From JBMOKU01 sp049324315 (GTDB taxonomy: Bacteria > Bacillota > Clostridia > Peptostreptococcales > Thermotaleaceae), in the NCBI GenBank assembly GCA_049324315.1, contig JBMOKU010000057.1, positions 62,001 through 126,000 on the forward strand: 64,000 bases of DNA, in the 5' to 3' direction. Under the pieces are notes generated by a model, which did no database searches, had not been told where the DNA came from, and worked only from the letters and a program-made list of their open reading frames with translations. Positions 57,225-64,000 of the stretch are shown piece by piece. Position numbers and translations under genes: made by a program. The first letter of the stretch is position 1, and each line of letters opens with the position of its first letter.

Positions 57225-57269
57225 TGAGAGTAATGTAAAATCAAAAACATATTAATATATTTTAAAGAT

Positions 57270-57296
57270 AGATGGGTCATGTTACCCATCTTTTCA
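57270..57296 (+). terminator. Terminator after the fol/HD operon
   Basis: AGATGGGT (57270-57277) and ACCCATCT (57284-57291), then TTTCA. Downstream to 57443 lies the promoter region of the first nucleotidase, with TTTTGTTAA recurring near 57314 and 57336. Confidence 0.75.
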
Positions 57297-57443
57297 CATA
57301 TATAGGTGAAGTTTTTTGTTAACTCTTCATAAATTTTGTTAAGTGAATAATAAATTTTGTATATCTCATTATTTTCTCAAAGACATTGTGATAAAATGGT
57401 AATATGTCCTATTTTTCCAAATTATTGTTGAAGGGGGATTATT

Positions 57444-59480
57444 ATGGGTAAATTATCAAGGAAGTACAGTGTACTGCTGGCAATCATTCTAACCCTTGTG
57501 TTAGCGGTGTCGTCTGTTGGCTTTGCTGCAGAGCCGGAAACAAAAGCAATCACTGTCTTGGTTACGTCAGATTTACACGGGCATATCTATCCTCATGATT
57601 ATGCCACAGACAGTGAAGATCCCAGCTCGGGATTTGCTAAACTGTATACGCTGATCAAGCAGGAAAGAGAAAAGAACCCAAACACAATTCTTTTAGACAA
57701 CGGTGATACAGTGCAGGATAATAGTGCAGATCTGTTTAATCACCTGCCGGTGCATCCTATGGTTCAAGCAATGAACTTCATGGGTTATGATACCTGGACC
57801 ATTGGAAATCATGAGTTCAATTTTAAAAAAGACTTTTTAGAGAAGAATATTGCCGGTTTTGACAAAGCGGTTTTAGCTGCAAATGTTTATAAAGCAGATG
57901 GAACAAGATTTGTAAAGCCATATGAAATCATCGTTAAAGATGGTGTCCGTGTGGCTGTGGTTGGCTTGATGCCTCCCCATGTACCGCAGTGGGAAGCCAG
58001 TTCTCCATCTCACTTTGAGGGATTAACCTTTACACAGCCTATTGATGAAGCAAAAAAAGTAGTCAAAGAGCTGGAAGGAAAATATGATGTACTGGTCGGC
58101 GCATTTCATCTAGGCTTTGAGGGAGAATATGGTTCTCAGGGTGCTGATGCCATTGCTGAAGCTTTGCCGGAGTTTTCCGTAATCTTTCTGGGTCATGCTC
58201 ATGCGAAATTCCATGATAAGGAAGTTAACGGCGTGAAGTTTATCGAACCGGGCGCCTACGGCTCGGCCCTTGCAAAAGCGGATATTAAGGTGCAAAAAGA
58301 CGGAGATGCCTGGAAAGTCGTAGAAGTAACACCAGCAAACATTGAAACAAAGACAGCAGCAGCAGACCAAGAGATCTTGGATAAATTTAAGTTTGTACAT
58401 GAAGAATCCCTTGCGGATGCGAATAAAGTAGTAGGAAAGATTTCTGCCAACTTCATTGAGAGACCGGACTATATTACAGGTGCTGATGCAATTACTACCA
58501 TGCCTACAGCACAGCTTGAAGATACGGCAGTCATTGATCTCATCAATGATGTACAAATGCATTATGCAGATGCAGAAATCAGCTCTGCTGCATTGTTTAA
58601 CTTTGGTTCCAACCTAAAGCAAGGAGATTTCAAGAAAAAGGATGTAGCCTATATCTATAAATATCCGAATACGTTGGTGGGGACAAAGATTACCGGTGAG
58701 AACCTGAAGAAGTATATGGAATGGTCAGCAAGCTATTACAATACATACAAGGATGGTGACGTAACCATCAGCTTTAATCCTGAAATCAGAGGCTATAACT
58801 ATGATATGTTCTCCGGTGTAACCTATGATATCGATGTTTCACAACCAGCCGGAAGCCGTATTAAAAACCTAATGTTTAATGGTAAACCAATTGAAGATAA
58901 TACAGTATATAAGCTGGCAGTCAACAACTATCGTTTCGGTACCCTTTTGAGCTTGAAACTGGTTACTGCAGAAGATAAATACTATGATTCCTACGCAATC
59001 ATGCAGGATGCAGGCCGTATTCGTGACCTGATCATCAAATATACCCAAGAAGTTAAAAACGGGGTATTAACACCTGCTGTAGATAATAACTGGAAAATTA
59101 TCGGTGCAAATCTTGAACACCCGCAAAAAGAAACGATCTTTGAAATGGTGAGAAAAGGAGAACTAAAAATCCCAACCTCCGAAGATGGAAGAACACTGAA
59201 TGTGAAAGCATTAAATGTAAAGGAATTAAACCTAGAAGATAAGCAAGATGCACAGGAGCCTGTAGTGATGCCTGTTCCTGTTCAAGAAGCAGTTAAGACT
59301 CCGGTAGAAACGTCAGAGAAATTGAGTGGATTCGGGGAGTATGTTGTACAAGTAAATGATGTACTTTGGAAAATAGCAAAAAAATTCAATACCACCTGGG
59401 AAGAACTTCAAAAGATCAATGGATTGAAAAATCCTAATATGCTGATACCAGGACAGAAACTGCTTGTACCACAAAATTGA
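57444..59480 (+). CDS. Secreted 5'-nucleotidase / metallophosphoesterase with LysM domain, copy 1
   Basis: A 678-residue exported protein. The signal peptide runs to about residue 28 (..VSSVGFAA). The N-terminal metallophosphoesterase has VTSDLHGHIYPHD, LLDNGDTVQDN, GNHEFNFKKDF and ILGHAHAKFH-type (FLGHAHAKF) metal ligands. A 5'-nucleotidase C-terminal domain follows (DAEISSAALFNFGSNLKQG). The last 45 residues are a LysM peptidoglycan-binding domain (YVVQVNDVLWKIAKKFN). It probably scavenges phosphate and nucleosides from nucleotides at the cell wall. A paralogue follows. Confidence 0.88.
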   Translation: MGKLSRKYSVLLAIILTLVLAVSSVGFAAEPETKAITVLVTSDLHGHIYPHDYATDSEDPSSGFAKLYTLIKQEREKNPNTILLDNGDTVQDNSADLFNHLPVHPMVQAMNFMGYDTWTIGNHEFNFKKDFLEKNIAGFDKAVLAANVYKADGTRFVKPYEIIVKDGVRVAVVGLMPPHVPQWEASSPSHFEGLTFTQPIDEAKKVVKELEGKYDVLVGAFHLGFEGEYGSQGADAIAEALPEFSVIFLGHAHAKFHDKEVNGVKFIEPGAYGSALAKADIKVQKDGDAWKVVEVTPANIETKTAAADQEILDKFKFVHEESLADANKVVGKISANFIERPDYITGADAITTMPTAQLEDTAVIDLINDVQMHYADAEISSAALFNFGSNLKQGDFKKKDVAYIYKYPNTLVGTKITGENLKKYMEWSASYYNTYKDGDVTISFNPEIRGYNYDMFSGVTYDIDVSQPAGSRIKNLMFNGKPIEDNTVYKLAVNNYRFGTLLSLKLVTAEDKYYDSYAIMQDAGRIRDLIIKYTQEVKNGVLTPAVDNNWKIIGANLEHPQKETIFEMVRKGELKIPTSEDGRTLNVKALNVKELNLEDKQDAQEPVVMPVPVQEAVKTPVETSEKLSGFGEYVVQVNDVLWKIAKKFNTTWEELQKINGLKNPNMLIPGQKLLVPQN

Positions 59481-59554
59481 TTTATAATATGAATAACCAA
59501 CGTTAAGCTTAAAAAAGGAAATCTTATACTGAATAAAATTCCGTTTTTATATAT

Positions 59555-59636
59555 CGATACACGGTGCACGATACGCGATACATGAAAAAGACCTTAAAGA
59601 TTGACCCTGACACCGAACAACGTGAAACGTGTATCG
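59555..59636. repeat. CGATACACG inverted repeat
   Basis: CGATACACG (59555-59563) and CGTGTATCG (59628-59636) are exact complements 64 bases apart, with CGATACGCGATAC and CGTGAAACGTG nearby. It is in the gap between the two nucleotidase genes. The sequence looks unlike its A/T-rich surroundings. Confidence 0.6.
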
Positions 59637-59697
59637 TGAACCTAACGGTTGTTTATCTGAAAATTCATAAGATTTGAATTTGTGCAAACTTCACATA

Positions 59698-59724
59698 TTG
59701 AAATTACCATTTTCATGGTAAAAT
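59698..59724 (+). promoter_or_regulatory. Promoter and small dyad before the second nucleotidase
   Basis: TTGAAA (59698-59703) and the extended -10 TGGTAAAAT (hexamer 59719-59724) are 15 bp apart. Between them TTACCAT/ATGGTAA forms a dyad. TTGTGCAAA occurs on both sides (59680 and 59738). The spacing is short, so this is tentative. Confidence 0.45.
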
Positions 59725-59767
59725 AGTATTGCATATTTGTGCAAAACCTAAAGGAGGGAAAAGGAAC

Positions 59768-61513
59768 ATGAGAGGAACAATGAAAAAACTTTCAGCTGTT
59801 ATGGTAATCCTGGCATTGGTGTTTACCATGGTATTACCAGCCTTTGCGGAAGAACAAGCAGCAAGAAAGCACATCACCATTCTGCATACCAATGATATGC
59901 ACAGCAGGATTGAAGCTGGGAAATATGACGGTATGGGCTTGGATAAAGTAGCAACGTTGGTTAAAGAGATGAAGGCGCAAAATCCAAATACCCTTGTTAT
60001 CGATGCCGGGGATGCTTTCCACGGGCAGACAATCGCTACATTGGTAAAAGGTGAGAGTGTTGCAAAGGTCATGGATATGATCGGTTACGATGTCATGGCA
60101 CCGGGGAATCATGATTTTAACTATGGATATGAAAGATTAGTAGAATTAGACGGCATGACAAAATTCCCGATCTTGGCTGCCAACGTTAAGAAGGAAGATG
60201 GCAGCAATCTCTTGACACCCTATGTCATCAAAGAGGTTGATGGCGTGAAGATTGGTTTATTCGGTTTAGCAACACCTGAAACAGCTTATAAAACCCATCC
60301 AAACAATGTAAAGGGATTGACATTTGCAGATCCTGTTGAGTCTGCAAAGGCCATGGTTGCCGAGCTAAAGGATAAAGCTGATATTATTGTGGCAGTGACT
60401 CATTTAGGGTTAGATGAAAGCAGCGCAGATACAAGCAAGAAGGTAGCAGAGAATGTTGAAGGCATTGACTTGATTGTTGACGGTCACAGCCACACTGTAT
60501 TAGAAGCAGGTATGACTGTTGGAAATACGTTGATTGTTCAAGCGGGGGAATATGATAAGAATCTGGGAATCGTAGATTTATACATAGAGAATGGAAAAGT
60601 CGTTGAAAAATCAGCTAAGCTTTTCACAAAAGCGGAAGCAGAAGCAACAGCTGCTGATCCTGAAGTTAGTGCATTGGTGGCACAAATCAAGGAAGACAAC
60701 AATAAGATTACATCTGTGGTTGTTGGTAAGACGGACGTTGCTTTAGACGGTGAGAGAGCCAATGTCAGAAGAGGTGAAACAAACCTTGGCAATCTGATTA
60801 CGGATGCCATGCTTCATACAACAGGGGCCGATGTGGCATTCACAAACGGCGGTGGTATCAGAGCATCCATTGATGCCGGAGAAATGACAAAAGGAGAAAT
60901 CATTACCGTACTGCCTTTCGGCAACTATGTCATCGTCAAAGAGATAAAGGGTGAAGCGCTGTTAGCGGCACTAGAGCATGGTGTTGATGCATATCCTGAA
61001 GAAGCCGGTCATTTTGCCCATGTTGCAGGGTTAACGTATAAGTTTGATGCCAACAAACCGGTGGGTCAGCGAATTACAGAAGTTATGGTTGGTACTGAAA
61101 AGCTGGATGTGAATAAGGCTTATAAAGTAGCGACGAATGACTTTATGGCAGCCGGCGGAGATAAATATGATATGTTTAAAGGAACGCCAACCCTTGGTGA
61201 ATATGCTGCATTAGATGAGATCGTAGCGAATTATGTTGCCGAAAAAGGAAGCGTAGCGCCAAAGGTTGAAGGCAGAATTGTTGCGGCAGAAATTGCGGCG
61301 CCTGCTCCGGCTCCAGAGCCAACGCCAGTACCACAACCGGCTCCAGCTCCTGCTGCATCAGCAGTTAAAGAATATATCGTAAAAGCTGGCGATGTGCTTT
61401 GGAAGATTGCAAAGGCTTTTGGTACAACATATGAAAAATTGGCGGAACTAAATGGTTTGCAAAATCCTCATATGATCTATGAAGGACAAAAACTGTTGGT
61501 ACCTGCGCAATAA
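59768..61513 (+). CDS. Secreted 5'-nucleotidase with LysM domain, copy 2
   Basis: I start at the ATG encoding MRGTMKKLSAVMVILAL (59768), 9 bases after AAAGGAGGG. The 581-residue exported protein has a signal peptide ending near VLPAFAEE, a metallophosphoesterase domain (ILHTNDMHSRIE, DAGDAFHGQTIA, GNHDFNYGY, DGHSHTVLE), a 5'-nucleotidase C domain with FTNGGGIRASIDAGEMTKGE, a Pro/Ala linker (PAPAPEPTPVPQPAPAP) and a C-terminal LysM. The catalytic motifs are closer to classic UshA/YfkN than those of copy 1, suggesting the two have different substrates. A long terminator follows. Confidence 0.92.
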   Translation: MRGTMKKLSAVMVILALVFTMVLPAFAEEQAARKHITILHTNDMHSRIEAGKYDGMGLDKVATLVKEMKAQNPNTLVIDAGDAFHGQTIATLVKGESVAKVMDMIGYDVMAPGNHDFNYGYERLVELDGMTKFPILAANVKKEDGSNLLTPYVIKEVDGVKIGLFGLATPETAYKTHPNNVKGLTFADPVESAKAMVAELKDKADIIVAVTHLGLDESSADTSKKVAENVEGIDLIVDGHSHTVLEAGMTVGNTLIVQAGEYDKNLGIVDLYIENGKVVEKSAKLFTKAEAEATAADPEVSALVAQIKEDNNKITSVVVGKTDVALDGERANVRRGETNLGNLITDAMLHTTGADVAFTNGGGIRASIDAGEMTKGEIITVLPFGNYVIVKEIKGEALLAALEHGVDAYPEEAGHFAHVAGLTYKFDANKPVGQRITEVMVGTEKLDVNKAYKVATNDFMAAGGDKYDMFKGTPTLGEYAALDEIVANYVAEKGSVAPKVEGRIVAAEIAAPAPAPEPTPVPQPAPAPAASAVKEYIVKAGDVLWKIAKAFGTTYEKLAELNGLQNPHMIYEGQKLLVPAQ

Positions 61514-61545
61514 AAAATAGGGAAAAAACTTTCTTTAAATAATGC

Positions 61546-61597
61546 ATGACAAAGACAAGACCACTGCAGCAGCAGTGGTCTTGTCTTTGTCATTTTA
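61546..61597 (+). terminator. Strong terminator with 22-bp perfect stem
   Basis: ATGACAAAGACAAGACCACT followed by GC (61546-61567) pairs without mismatch with 61572-61593 around a 4-base loop, followed by TTTT. It probably works in both directions, for the nucleotidase gene and the small minus-strand ORF. Confidence 0.92.
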
Positions 61598-61604
61598 GAG
61601 GGGG

Positions 61605-61742
61605 TTACTCATCTTCTTTTTTATCTGCAGCTTTCGGCATAGGATCAGATTGCGCAATTTTTGTATCACTTAGATTTAACTTTCCTCCTGCCAGTAAAAA
61701 ATCAATCTCTTCTTGGGTAAGAATACTATTAAGCTCTATCAT
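61605..61742 (-). CDS. 45-residue protein resembling the FliM N-terminal peptide
   Basis: This short ORF begins MIELNSILTQEEIDFLLAGG and ends with a Lys/Asp/Glu-rich tail. AAAGGAGGCTCGGG lies before the ATG. The stretch ILTQEEIDFLLAG matches the LSQEEIDALL motif at the N-terminus of FliM (and FliY), the segment that binds phosphorylated CheY. No flagellar gene surrounds it. It is either a real CheY-binding micro-protein or a chance resemblance in a genuine small gene. Its end coincides with the strong terminator. Confidence 0.6.
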   Translation of the reverse strand: MIELNSILTQEEIDFLLAGGKLNLSDTKIAQSDPMPKAADKKEDE

Positions 61743-61910
61743 ATCCCGAGCCTCCTTTAATACTATTGGAAAAAGTCACACGAAATACAACATAAAATGC
61801 AATCTCTGCCAATATTCTCCACTATTCTACAAATTTCCTGTAGTCCATCAGTCCTGTTTTCAAGGCATGAGGGCATTCGTGAAATGTTTAAGACTATAGA
61901 ACTAGTTTCA

Positions 61911-61977
61911 ATGTAAACTTGTTATTTATACATGGTTGACAAATTGGATGTGCTGCGGTATGATCTTAATTGTAAAC
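61911..61977 (+). promoter_or_regulatory. Promoter and candidate BirA operator of the bio genes
   Basis: TTGACA (61936-61941), 17-bp spacer, TATGAT (61959-61964). ATGTAAAC (61911-61918) and GTTGACAA (61935-61942) form an inverted repeat with a 16-base gap, the architecture of Firmicute BirA sites (TTGTTAAC..GTTAACAA), and a further TTGTAAAC lies at 61970-61977. It overlaps the -35, as expected for repression by biotin-bound BirA. Confidence 0.55.
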
Positions 61978-62000
61978 TTACATAAATCAGGAGGTAGACA

Positions 62001-62567
62001 ATGAAGACAAGAGATATGGTTTTAGTAGCACTTTTTGCAGCATTAACGGCTATCGGGGCATTTATTCAAATTCCTACGCCGATCGTTCCATTTACATTAC
62101 AGTTTCTATTTTGTGCTTTTGCCGGTGTTTTTTTAGGAGCTAGATTAGGCTTGTATTCTCAACTGCTATATGTTGGCATTGGTCTGATGGGTGTTCCTGT
62201 CTTCACAAAGGGCGGCGGACCATCCTATGTTCTCCAGCCCACATTTGGATATCTGATCGGCTTTATTTTATGTGCGTATATTATTGGAAAAGCGACGGAG
62301 AATTTGAAAGAAGTCAAGTTTATGAATGTCTTTGCCCCGGTTGTAGCAGGGCTGCTGGCTGTTTATGCTGTGGGAGTTCCTTATCTGTACTTCATTTTAA
62401 ATAATTATATGGGTAAGCCATTTCCCTTTATGCAGGCAGTAAAAGTAGGATTTTTAGTATACATTGTTCAAGATTTAGTGCTGAGTGCATTGATTGCAGT
62501 AGTAGCTACGAAGGTTGTACCTTCTTTAAGAAGAAGCGGTTATATCCGTATTCCCCAAAACCAATAG
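62001..62567 (+). CDS. bioY: Biotin transporter BioY
   Basis: A 188-residue membrane protein with six TM segments, the biotin-specific S component of an ECF transporter. IGAFIQIPTPIVPFTLQFLF, ARLGLYSQLLYVGIGLMGVPVF, and GPSYVLQPTFGYLIGF are the BioY signatures. RBS CAGGAGGTAGACA. bioB follows 12 bases later. Uptake and synthesis of biotin under one operator is usual. Confidence 0.94.
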   Translation: MKTRDMVLVALFAALTAIGAFIQIPTPIVPFTLQFLFCAFAGVFLGARLGLYSQLLYVGIGLMGVPVFTKGGGPSYVLQPTFGYLIGFILCAYIIGKATENLKEVKFMNVFAPVVAGLLAVYAVGVPYLYFILNNYMGKPFPFMQAVKVGFLVYIVQDLVLSALIAVVATKVVPSLRRSGYIRIPQNQ

Positions 62568-62579
62568 GAGATGAAGACA

Positions 62580-63557
62580 ATGATAAAATTCATAAACGAA
62601 GTAAAGGATAGAATACTGAACGGAGGGACTATTACTTACGATGAAGCCCTTCGTATTATGGCAATCGATGAGCAGGACAGCGGAAGCTTGGAAGCCCTTT
62701 ATGAGGCAGCCAATGAGATTAGGAAGCAGGTTGTTGGAAATAAGGTAGACCTATGTACCATCATGAATGCAAAATCGGGAAAGTGTTCTGAGGACTGCAA
62801 GTACTGCGCCCAATCGGGACATTATCATACTGGTGTAGAAGAATATGATCTGCTAAATTATGATAAGGTCTTGGAAAGAGCTTTAGAAATGGAAAAAGAA
62901 GGAGCCCATAGATTTTCCCTGGTGACCAGCGGCCGAGGTGTGGATGGTGAAGAGTTCCAAAAACTGGTTGAGCTTTATCGGAGGCTAAGGAAAGATACAA
63001 ACCTAAAAATATGTGCATCCCACGGCATTATATCCTATGAGCAGGCTCTGCGTTTAAAAGAAGCCGGCGTCAGCATGTACCATCATAATGTGGAGACCAG
63101 CAGCAGCTACTATGGTGAGATTTGCAGTACCCATTCCTATCAGGATCGGATTGATACCATCAAGAATCTTCACAAGGCTGGCTTGGAGATCTGCTCCGGA
63201 GGTATCATCGGTATGGGTGAAACGGTAGAAGACCGAGTGAAGATGGCCTTTGAAATCAGGGATCTGGATATCAAATCCGTACCTATTAATATTCTAAATC
63301 CCATCAAGGGAACACCACTGGGAGAACTGCAGCCCCTGTCTCCAGTAGAGGCATTAAAGACCATGGCCCTGTATCGTTTTGTTATACCAGACTGTTATAT
63401 ACGATATGCCGGCGGTAGAATGCTCTTGGGAGAGCTGCAAAAAATAGGCTTTAAAGCAGGTGTTAATGCTGCGCTGGTTGGTAATTATCTCACAACCATT
63501 GGCAGCAAGATAGCCGATGATATAGAACTCTTAAAGTGTGAAGGCTTGGAAATCTAA
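62580..63557 (+). CDS. bioB: Biotin synthase
   Basis: I start at the second ATG (62580), 9 bases after TAGGAG; one three codons earlier has no spacing. The 325-residue radical SAM enzyme has the cluster motif KSGKCSEDCKYCAQSGHY (CxxxCxxC), YHHNVETSSSYYGEICSTHSY, CSGGIIGMGETVEDRVKMAF and the Arg of the second cluster in YIRYAGGRMLLGE. It inserts sulfur into dethiobiotin. bioA and bioF are not in the window. Confidence 0.95.
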   Translation: MIKFINEVKDRILNGGTITYDEALRIMAIDEQDSGSLEALYEAANEIRKQVVGNKVDLCTIMNAKSGKCSEDCKYCAQSGHYHTGVEEYDLLNYDKVLERALEMEKEGAHRFSLVTSGRGVDGEEFQKLVELYRRLRKDTNLKICASHGIISYEQALRLKEAGVSMYHHNVETSSSYYGEICSTHSYQDRIDTIKNLHKAGLEICSGGIIGMGETVEDRVKMAFEIRDLDIKSVPINILNPIKGTPLGELQPLSPVEALKTMALYRFVIPDCYIRYAGGRMLLGELQKIGFKAGVNAALVGNYLTTIGSKIADDIELLKCEGLEI

Positions 63558-63562
63558 AGCAT

Positions 63563-63599
63563 AAAAGCATATTTGTTCATTTGAACGGTATGCTTTTTT
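63563..63599 (+). terminator. Terminator between bioB and bioD
   Basis: AAAAGCATA (63563-63571) and TATGCTTTT (63589-63597), T-rich tail, about 20 bases before the bioD start. It may reduce bioD expression relative to bioYB. Confidence 0.75.
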
Positions 63600-63618
63600 C
63601 TTACGAGGAGGTACAGCT

Positions 63619-64000
63619 ATGGCAAAAGGAATTTTCATACTAGGGACAGATACAGATGTGGGGAAGACGGTGGTTACAGCTGGACTCACCTATGTATTAA
63701 AGAAAAATGGTTACAAGGTGTGCAGCTACAAAGCAGTACAAAGCGGTGGTATAAAGGAAGACGGACAATTGGTTTCCGGTGATGCAAGGTTTGTTAAGGA
63801 AGCTGCCGGTCTGGATGTAAATCATGATATGATCAATGGATGCTGTCTGGAAACCCCCGTATCCCCTCACCTCGCTGCGAAGCTGGAGGGGATAAAACTT
63901 GATCCCCAACAAATCATAGAAAAATTCAGGCAGCTCTGCCAGCAGTATGACTATGTGATCGTTGAGGGCAGTGGGGGATTGATCGTACCCATTGTTGATA
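63619..64000 (+). CDS. bioD: Dethiobiotin synthetase BioD (cut by window end)
   Basis: The gene starts at the ATG after GAGGAGGTACAGCT and runs off the right edge; 127 codons are visible. FILGTDTDVGKTVVTAGL is the P-loop, YKAVQSGG and the EGSGGLIVPI strand are BioD features. It closes the ureido ring of biotin from 7,8-diaminopelargonate and CO2 with ATP. Confidence 0.93.
   Translation, partial: MAKGIFILGTDTDVGKTVVTAGLTYVLKKNGYKVCSYKAVQSGGIKEDGQLVSGDARFVKEAAGLDVNHDMINGCCLETPVSPHLAAKLEGIKLDPQQIIEKFRQLCQQYDYVIVEGSGGLIVPIVD

Overview
The window looks like chromosomal DNA of a low-GC, spore-forming anaerobic Firmicute (class Clostridia). The signs are AGGAGG-type ribosome binding sites, TTG and GTG starts, near-consensus TTGACA/TATAAT promoters, many intrinsic terminators, a YtvI-like AI-2E exporter at the left edge, an orphan GerAB-type germination permease, and S-box and preQ1 riboswitches. 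An Alkaliphilus/Natronincola-like relative is my guess from the feel of the sequence only. There is no prophage, no CRISPR array and no intact insertion sequence. There are several families of short dispersed hairpin repeats.

Layout. 0-4.4 kb: the end of the AI-2E gene, then a three-gene ABC-2 exporter with an ArsR-type regulator, started by a perfect promoter followed by an 18-bp palindrome. 4.3-8.4 kb: a zinc-ribbon protein, a GH18 glycosidase, a hemolysin-III protein, a preQ1-riboswitch-controlled queT and an M15 peptidase. 8.5-9.8 kb: an encapsulin nanocompartment operon (encapsulated ferritin, then shell). 10.1-20.7 kb: a Ca2+ P-type ATPase diverging from a Ter stress cluster of three TerD paralogues, an AIM24-like protein, and a four-gene module (CitE-like lyase, PRTase-TRSP, StiP/PRTase-PELOTA, HAD). 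21-24.4 kb: ppnP, then an Erm 23S rRNA methyltransferase with a leader of about 650 nt carrying a candidate drug-stalling leader peptide and terminators, followed by the ribosome-splitting GTPase gene hflX. 24.4-31 kb: a MerR/GyrI regulator with a decayed partial copy nearby, rhomboid, Fe-ADH, nitroreductase/HxlR pair, lipoprotein and tRNA-Leu(CAG). 31-34.2 kb: metNIQ behind two tandem SAM-I riboswitches. 34.3-41.4 kb: gerAB, a ferritin-like protein, EamA, GNAT, then an EF-hand protein beside an OmpR-type two-component system, with TGTGACA direct repeats at 11-bp spacing before both. 41.4-47 kb: RNA methyltransferase, small proteins, MATE pump, isochorismatase, truA and a 208-bp inverted-repeat element. 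47-51 kb: potABCD behind a consensus promoter and a perfect 39-bp palindrome. 51.3-57 kb: pabA-pabB-pabC-folE-folP-folB-folK-HD, a nearly complete route to dihydropteroate with folK at the end. 57.4-61.5 kb: two secreted 5'-nucleotidases, each ending in a LysM domain. 61.6-64 kb: a 45-residue FliM-N-terminus-like ORF and bioY-bioB-bioD, with bioD cut by the window edge.

Themes. Calcium recurs (Ca2+ ATPase, TerD proteins with acidic GDGxGDDE motifs, a four-loop EF-hand protein). Iron storage appears twice (encapsulated ferritin and a rubrerythrin-like protein). Much of the control is RNA-based: preQ1, two S-boxes, the erm leader, and a terminator just before bioD. The most interesting items for follow-up are the Ter module next to the Ca2+ pump, the erm-hflX leader, the EF-hand/two-component locus with phased repeats, and the nested repeat elements.
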